From contig NC_057866.1 of the NCBI RefSeq assembly GCF_019393635.1, forward strand, positions 10,426,223 through 10,490,222: a stretch of 64,000 nucleotides of DNA, written 5' to 3'. Position 1 is the first letter of the stretch. Each line of letters begins with the position of its first letter. Source of the DNA: Dromiciops gliroides (lineage: Eukaryota; Chordata; Mammalia; Microbiotheria; Microbiotheriidae). The translations under genes and the position numbers were made by a program. Shown here one piece after another: positions 58,500 through 64,000 of the stretch. The notes under the pieces are model-generated. The model was not told the origin of the DNA. It did not search any database and saw only the letters and a list, made by a program, of their open reading frames with translations.

Positions 58500-58720
58500 A
58501 TCAGAAAGACCCCTGGACTTGGGGGTTAGGAAGACTTGGGTTCAAATCTCACCTCCCTCTGCCAAATCACTTACCCTCACCAGACCTCAGTTTTCTCATC
58601 TGAAGATTGGGGATAATAATACCTCTACAAGTCCCTTCCCAGGGTTTTTGAAAGCTTTCCATGAGAAAATGTCTTTAAGGCATTTGGCAAACTGTAATGC
58701 GTGACCTGAATGGGAGTCAC
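58500..58720 (+). repeat. Old CORE-SINE (MIR/Mar1-like)
   Basis: ACTTGGGGGTTAGGAAGACT, GGGTTCAAATCTCACC, CCTCAGTTTTCTCATCTG and GGGGATAATAATACC. Diverged. Confidence 0.65.
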
Positions 58721-59761
58721 TCATTATTATTCTCTCTGAAGTCCCCCTAGCTCCCAGTCCGCCTGTGACTGGAAGCCAGAAGCTGGCTGTTTGACCAGTA
58801 TGGTTTGGGAGGACTTCTTGTTTGGGATTCTTGGGATGCCCTCTGCCCCTTGGGCAGTAGAAATGCTCATCACATCCCTGGGACTCACTTCAGGCAGACC
58901 TGATCGGGGAAAGCCCAGTTCCCTCCCAGAGAGGCCTCTCTCAACAAAGGAGGTCCTGGAGGATTTCCATGCGGGGGCTGGTTTCCCTGATGTGTTCAGG
59001 ATGAGACTTCGTTTTAGAAAAATGTAAGTTACACAACACGAGTCCAGGACACGACTGTTGTGGGAGGCTAGGGTCCCTCTGTGTGTGCTAGGGCCTGTGT
59101 GTCACTGCGTGCAGTGTAGGCAGGGGAGAGAAGCAGGTGTGTCTGGCCAGGCATGGAGGCATCTCCAGCCAGTGTGGGGAAAGGGAGGAGGGTGTGTTTA
59201 GAGCTGAACAGAGGGAGCTGTGTCAGTGAGTGTCTGTCTCATGGGGGTGGATACGGTGGTGATGACGTGTCCCTGTGTGTTTTAGGGGGGAGCAGATGGA
59301 AACAGAGCAGGAAGAGGGTGTGTGTGTGTGTGTGTGTGTGAGTGATCAGAGTTGGGATTATGAACTACTTCTCCTCTTGTGACCTTTACCTGATGCCCTA
59401 GTCCCTGGCATAGCAACAGAGCAAGAAGCTCAAAGTAAGAAGCTGCTGAACTAGGGATGGGGGTGCAGGGGCAAGCCCCCAGGATCCCAGAGACCTCTAA
59501 TGTTTAGGTCCCCTAAGGGCCTATCCCAGAGGTCAGGTTTGCCAGGTGTGATTCTTCACCTTCCTGAGCTTGGAGAAAGGCTCTCCCATTTCCCCACAAC
59601 CATGCTTGAAAGTTCCTCCCTGACTTCTTCCCTCCCATGTATTTCATGCCCAGTCAGTCACCAGGTCTTATCCCTTCTGTCTTGTAATGTTTCGCACCTT
59701 CAGTGGTGTGCTGATCAATGTTTAACAACCAACTCTCTGGGGAGGGAAGTACCCATCTCAT

Positions 59762-59908
59762 ATTTTTTTTTGGTGAGGCAATTGGGGTTAAGTGACTTGC
59801 CCAGGGTCACACAGCTAGTAAGTCTTAAGTGTCTGAGGTTGGATTTGAACTCAGGTCTTCCTGAATCCAGGGCCGGTGCTCTATCCACTGCACCACCTAG
59901 ATGCCCCA
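59762..59908 (-). mobile_element. CORE-SINE, full length
   Basis: T tail, GAGGCAATTGGGGTTAAGTG, CORE and CACCTAGATGCCCC end. Confidence 0.9.
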
Positions 59909-60043
59909 TACCATTACTTTTTTAAATCTAGAAAACAACAAAACAATAATTTAAGCCCCAGTTTGTAGCATTGGCTGATTCCTGAGATACAAATGTTCAC
60001 TCTGAAAATTTAACACCTGGCTCTCTCAAGACAGTAGGGGCTG

Positions 60044-60187
60044 GGGGCAGCTAGATGGCACAGTGGATAAAGCACTGGCCCTGGAGTCAGGAGCACCTGA
60101 GTTCAAGTCTGATCTGAGACACTTGACACTTACTAGCTGTGTGACTCTGGGCAAGTCACTTAACCCCCATTGCCCTGCAAAAAAAAA
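60044..60187 (+). mobile_element. CORE-SINE, full length
   Basis: GGGGCAGCTAGATGGCACAG to an A tail. The flank AAGACAGTAGG(G/A)GCTG occurs at 60028-60043 and again from about 60188. Confidence 0.93.
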
Positions 60188-60204
60188 AAGACAGTAGGAG
60201 CTGG

Positions 60205-60420
60205 GTCCAGCCCACCCCCCAAGTCACCTACATCCCTTTTTTCCCATGTCCATGGTCACTGCTCAGACCCTCATCACCTCTTGCCTGGACCATTGCAATA
60301 GCCTTCTAACGGATCTCTTACCCCTGGTCTCTTCATTGTCTGCCCACTCTATTGCTAGAATAATCTTTGTTGCTCTCACCTCCTTGCCCAAGGACCATCA
60401 GTGACTCCCTATTGCCACTG
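60205..60420 (+). repeat. L2-type LINE fragment
   Basis: TGCCTGGACCATTGCAATAG, CTTCTAACGGATCTCTTACC and GTGACTCCCTATTGCCACTG. Confidence 0.65.
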
Positions 60421-60629
60421 AATAAATTCAGCATGCTGTAGTGGAACCACCACACATCCTGAAGTCAAGGGGACTTGGGCTTTGAGGCTCAGCTGTGGCA
60501 CTAGTTGTGTGTCTCTGAGCAGGAATCCCTTCATCTCTCTGCACCTCCGTTTCCTCATTTGTAAAATGGGAAAATAATTACAGTGCCTACCCCATAGGGC
60601 CATTATGAGGGAGGAAGTTTGTACATCTT
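60421..60629 (+). repeat. Old CORE-SINE interrupted by a young SINE
   Basis: TTGAGGCTCAGCTGTGGCAC, CACCTCCGTTTCCTCATTTG and TAAAATGGGAAAATAATTAC. The element continues after the SINE at 60630-60794. Confidence 0.65.
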
Positions 60630-60794
60630 TGGATTTGTGTGTGTGTGTGTGTGTGTGTATGAGGCAATTGGGGTTAAGTGACTTGCCCAGGGTCACATAG
60701 CTAATAAGTGTTAAGTGTCTGAGGTTGGTTTTGAACTCAGGTCTTCCTGACTCCAGGGCCAGTGCTCTATCCACTGCACCATCTAGCTGCCCCA
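60630..60794 (-). mobile_element. CORE-SINE inserted in an older SINE
   Basis: (GT)n-containing tail, CORE and CATCTAGCTGCCCC end. AAGTTTGTACATCTT flanks it exactly at 60615-60629 and 60795-60809. Confidence 0.94.
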
Positions 60795-60837
60795 AAGTTT
60801 GTACATCTTAAAGTGTTTTTAACTCGACAAGGATTCT

Positions 60838-60985
60838 TTCAGTTGCTCTAGGTGCCAGGCCCTCTGCAGGAGAATGTCATCTTTTTGAAGGCAGGGACAG
60901 TTCCAATGTTGCCTTTGTTCCCACAGTACCTGGAGCAGTGCCTGACACGTAGTAGACACCTTTTTGATTGATCAATGGGGGGGGG
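60838..60985 (+). repeat. L2-type LINE 3' end
   Basis: TTTTTGAAGGCAGGGACAGT, GTACCTGGAGCAGTGCCTGA, ACGTAGTAGACACC and TTGATTGATCAATG. Confidence 0.65.
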
Positions 60986-61075
60986 GGAGGGATTCAAACA
61001 GAAAAATTAACTGTTCCTGCCCTCAAGAAGCTTATATTCTTCTTTGAAGCTGCTGATGGAAATCCTAGATTTCTT

Positions 61076-61230
61076 TTTAATTTTTTGGGGGGGAGGCGGG
61101 CAATGAGGGTTAAGTGACTTGCTCAGGGTCACACAGCTAGTAAGTGTCAAGTGTGTGAGGCTGGATTTGAACTCAGGTCCTCCTCAATCCAGGGCCGGTG
61201 CTCTATCCACTGCGCCACCTAGCTGCCCCT
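61076..61230 (-). mobile_element. CORE-SINE, full length
   Basis: T tail, CORE and CACCTAGCTGCCCC end. The perfect duplication AATCCTAGATTTCTT is at 61061-61075 and 61231-61245. Confidence 0.94.
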
Positions 61231-61709
61231 AATCCTAGATTTCTTGGTATTGGAAGGGACCTTAGAGACCATTTAGACCAACTCCCTGGCCAGGCAGGCA
61301 TCCCTTCAATAGCTACCCTTGGTGATGGCTGTACTACCTCAGCTCAATTACTTCCAGTGAGGGGGCACTTACTGTGTAACAAGGGAGCATGGGCCAGTAT
61401 TTGATAGCTCTTACTATTTTTTCTAACATTGAGAATAGATTTGAACTCCTGGGCTTTGACTCCAACATGTTTTCCAAACTTACCTCCCATAGTTCCCAGA
61501 ATATACAACCAAATTGGGTTATCCACCAACCCCCTTAGGGGCTCTACTGCCTCTGAACATTTGCTCCCATGATTATTTCCATGTGGGACGCCTTCTCCCC
61601 ATCTTTACCTGGTGAAAAGCCAAGCCTTGCACCTACTATAGGGCTTACTAATAGCTCAGGCCTCAGTTCTTAGTTCTGGAAGCAGGAGACATATGATGCA
61701 GGAGAAAAG

Positions 61710-61852
61710 GAGAAGGAGAGAAAGACAGAGACAGAGAAAGAGGAAGAGAGAGAGAAAGAGAGAGGAGAGAGAAACAGAGAGACAGAGGCAGAGAGAAACA
61801 GAGACAGAAATACAGACAGAGAAAGGGAGAGAGAGAAAGAGGGAGGGAAGGA

Positions 61853-61924
<72 letters not shown>
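61710..61924. repeat. (GA)n-rich tract
   Basis: Degenerate GAGACAGA and GAAAGA units, then about 33 pure GA units (61857-61922). Confidence 0.92.
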
Positions 61925-61927
<3 letters not shown>

Positions 61928-61949
61928 AGCTGATTTTACAAAAGGGAAA

Positions 61950-62200
61950 AGGACAGGGACTATAGGCCAGTGAGTTTGACGTCAGTTCCTGGCAAAATTT
62001 TAGAAAGGATCATCACAAAATGAATGAATGAATGAATGAAAAAATTAGTTATTAAGTGTTTACTATGTAAAGAGATAGTAAAGGAAATGATCACCAAAAG
62101 CCAATATGATTTTATTGAGGCCAGGTCAGGTCAGTTTGCAGGGAAAAAATGTTGTTAAATTTTGGACACATTGAGTTTTGATATTGACCAAATATATCCA
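61950..62200 (+). repeat. CR1/L3-type LINE, upstream reverse-transcriptase part
   Basis: GACTATAGGCCAGTGAGTTTGACGTC encodes a Y-R-P-V-S-L-T-like motif. It is followed by GGCAAAATTTTAGAAAGGAT and AGCCAATATGATTTTATTGA, the usual order in CR1/L3-like LINEs. An (AATG)n run sits inside. It looks broken, with the rest displaced by an insertion downstream. Confidence 0.6.
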
Positions 62201-62379
62201 TTGGCATCTTGTGATATGGGACAGAAGTTCAGGAGAGACAAGAGCTGTCTTTTGCTTAAACACTTTGAAAAAAAACTGCAATGCTGAGAGGGCACCTGGG
62301 CTCTACTAGCCCATGAGCATGAACTAGTTTAGCTAGCCTATCGTGAAGTCAGATACTAACTTTGTCAAACTAAGTTTGC

Positions 62380-63115
62380 TTCTTTTCCTTTTAAAAATAA
62401 GTTTGTTGCTATTTTTTACATTACTTGGTTTTTCTTCTGCATCCCCTACCCCAGAAAGCCAAACCTTATAACAAAGGATTTTTTAAAAAGAGAAAGAAAA
62501 AGAAAAAGAAAAAAATGAGTAAAGCTGATGAAAACCTACAAAAGCAAACTGATATTATCCCCAGCATTCTGTCCTTGTGAGCCTCTGCAGAGGATGGAGG
62601 AGAAAGGGAAAGAGATCTTTGCTCTCTTCTTTGGGGTCAAGTTTGTCTTTGATAATTTTCCAACATTCGGTCTTAATTGTTTAATTCCACTGACATTGCT
62701 ATAATCATTGTGTATATTGTTTTCTTGGCTCTGCTTACTCTGCATCAGAGCATGTAAATTTTTTCATGCTTCTCTGTGTTCATCACATTCATCATTTATT
62801 ATGGTGCAGGGATATTCCTTAACATTGTTGGACCGAGACTTCTTTAGCCATTCACCAATCGATGAGCATCCACTCAGTTTCCAATTCTTTGCAACCACAA
62901 AAACAATATTGTTAGAAATAGTTTCTTGTATATGGAATCTTTCTTTTTATCACTGACCTCCTTGGAGGTATATGTCTAACCTGTGGAATCTTTGAGGCAA
63001 AGAGATTTTTAAAAGTTTAAAGGAATTTTAGTTACTTCATTTGCATAAATTCCAAATCACTTTCCAGAATGACTTTACCAAATCACAGCTCCACAAACAT
63101 TTGTATGTTACAAAC
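62380..63115. repeat. L1-like LINE fragment
   Basis: TTTACATTACTTGGTTTTTC, TCTCTTCTTTGGGGTCAAGT, GCTCTGCTTACTCTGCATCA, AGCCATTCACCAATCGATGAGC and CCAGAATGACTTTACC. Same family as 41040-41365. It separates two parts of a CR1/L3-like LINE. Confidence 0.55.
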
Positions 63116-63149
63116 CCTCTAACATATGATAGATATAGTTCCGTGAGTT

Positions 63150-63560
63150 TTAGTCAAGTGTCTAATAAAGTATCTTGTGCTATTCCTGTGGAAGTGATGG
63201 GGGGATGTGAAAGATAATGGAGCAGCTAGATGGATTTGGAAACAGTTGAATGGATCCAAAGAACAGTTATTAATGGTCAGATGGCAACCAGGACACAGGT
63301 CTCCAGGGTAGTGCCCTGGGGATCTATGCATCTCCCTGCATTGTTTAATATTTTCACCAGACTCTTGTACAGACACATAAATTGTCTGATTATCAAGCTT
63401 GCAGATGACACCAAGGCAGGAGGGTTTGCTGACCCATTGAATCAGGATGCAAAAAGATTTTAACACATGAGGGCATGGGGCTAGATCTCAAAAGATGCAA
63501 CTTACTGGGAATTAATGTAGAGTTTTACACTGGATTAAAATGTGAATGACTTCACAGGTA
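63150..63560 (+). repeat. CR1/L3-type LINE, downstream reverse-transcriptase part
   Basis: Translation shows W-I-Q-R-T-V-I-N-G, V-P-W-G-S, A-L-F-N-I-F and L-A-D-D-T-K-A-G-G in order, matching non-LTR reverse transcriptase (VPQGS, LFNIF and ADDTKLGG in intact relatives). Old and degraded; not a host gene. Confidence 0.7.
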
Positions 63561-63639
63561 CAACAGGTGAGTGTGAGTATAGCCCAGGCATCCTAGCACT
63601 GTTGATGTTGTTGTTTCAAAGTGTTTAAGCATGAAGCAG

Positions 63640-63879
63640 ACTTTCTCCTGTTCTATATCCCCAGTTACCAATTGGATGTTTCAAATTGGATCTCAACTCA
63701 ACATGTCCAAAATGGGACTTAATATTTTCCCTGCAAGCCCTCCCTTTCCTTATTACAGTTGAGGGCACCACCCAGTTCCTCAGGCTCACAACCTGACTCC
63801 ACGCTCACTCTCAACACCTCCCCCCAACCCCCCTACCCCCGCTCACCATATCCAATCTGGTGTCAAACATTATTGTTCT
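63640..63879 (+). repeat. L2-type LINE fragment
   Basis: ATCTCAACTCAACATGTCCAAAATGG-like start, AGGGCACCACCCAGTTCCTC, AGGCTCACAACCTGACTCC and CCATATCCAATCTGGTGTC. It ends at a SINE. Confidence 0.65.
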
Positions 63880-64000
63880 GGGGTAGCTAGGTGGTGCTAT
63901 AGTGGATAAAGTACTGGCTGTAGTCAGGAGGACCTGAATTCAAATCTGGCCTCACACATTTACTAGCCGTGTAACCCTAGGCAAGTCACTGATTACCTCA
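63880..64000 (+). mobile_element. CORE-SINE, cut by window end
   Basis: GGGGTAGCTAGGTGGTGCTA, GTCAGGAGGACCTGAATTCA, TACTAGCCGTGTAACCC and GCAAGTCACTGATTACC. Confidence 0.88.

Larger units (their letters stand above)
49427..64000 (+). other. NRXN2: NRXN2 intron 2 (continues past window)
   Basis: The intron runs from the GTGAGG donor to the window end. I looked for the next exon (expected to continue CSEEEHPMEG) and did not find it. 49430-50420 is pyrimidine-rich with nothing recognisable. 50615-51340 is also unremarkable. The rest is mostly GT-rich DNA and interspersed repeats listed separately. Confidence 0.8.

Noticed and set aside
63230-63463. 77-codon frame with polymerase-like motifs as a possible host gene
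   Set aside because: The motif order is that of a degraded CR1/L3-type LINE reverse transcriptase, so it is annotated as a repeat.
49427-64000. Further NRXN2 exons (splice site 1 exons)
   Set aside because: I searched for coding continuing CSEEEHPMEG and found none; the next exon is presumed outside the window.

Overview
The window is mammalian nuclear DNA, almost certainly from a marsupial. The evidence is the intron–exon structure, the near-human protein sequences, and about 20 copies of a young CORE-SINE of the WSINE1/Mar1 type with short direct repeats at their ends, which is a hallmark of metatherian genomes. Species cannot be fixed from the sequence alone. No CRISPR array, operon, tRNA or rRNA gene was seen, and I found no undescribed gene system.

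Three genes lie head to tail on the + strand: PYGM (muscle glycogen phosphorylase, 1..~15.4 kb, entered in exon 4), RASGRP2 (CalDAG-GEFI, coding 19836..28017) and NRXN2 (neurexin-2 alpha, promoter near 32.5 kb, first coding exon 48325..49426, continuing past the right edge). This is the same order and relative orientation as human 11q13.1. All intron phases join cleanly. The visible PYGM exons give exactly residues 160-842 of an 842-residue protein, and RASGRP2 reads as 607 residues with intact REM, CDC25, two EF-hand and C1 regions.

Layout: 1-15.4 kb PYGM, with 5 kb of repeat-rich intron 5 and a 0.6-kb CA-type array in intron 16. 15.4-19.8 kb holds the G-rich upstream region of RASGRP2. 19.8-28.5 kb is RASGRP2, including an AT-AC (U12-type) intron and a long CCAT array. 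28.5-32.5 kb is intergenic, with a polypurine minisatellite and a possible regulatory island. 32.5-48.3 kb is the NRXN2 promoter, exon 1 and a 15.5-kb intron 1 containing a solo LTR, L2/L1/SINE repeats and four AT-rich islands with homeodomain and POU-type motifs. 48.3-49.4 kb is the CpG-rich exon 2 (LNS1 plus EGF1). 49.4-64 kb is intron 2, filled with GT microsatellites, L2, L1, CR1/L3-like LINE and SINE copies.

The three genes are functionally unrelated (glycogen breakdown, Rap1 activation in platelets and neurons, synaptic adhesion). The points most worth a second look are the AT-AC intron of RASGRP2, the AT-rich island cluster in NRXN2 intron 1, the unusually long NRXN2 signal sequence, a SINE that kept only its 5' part between perfect target duplications, and several DNA stretches able to form triplex, quadruplex or Z-DNA.
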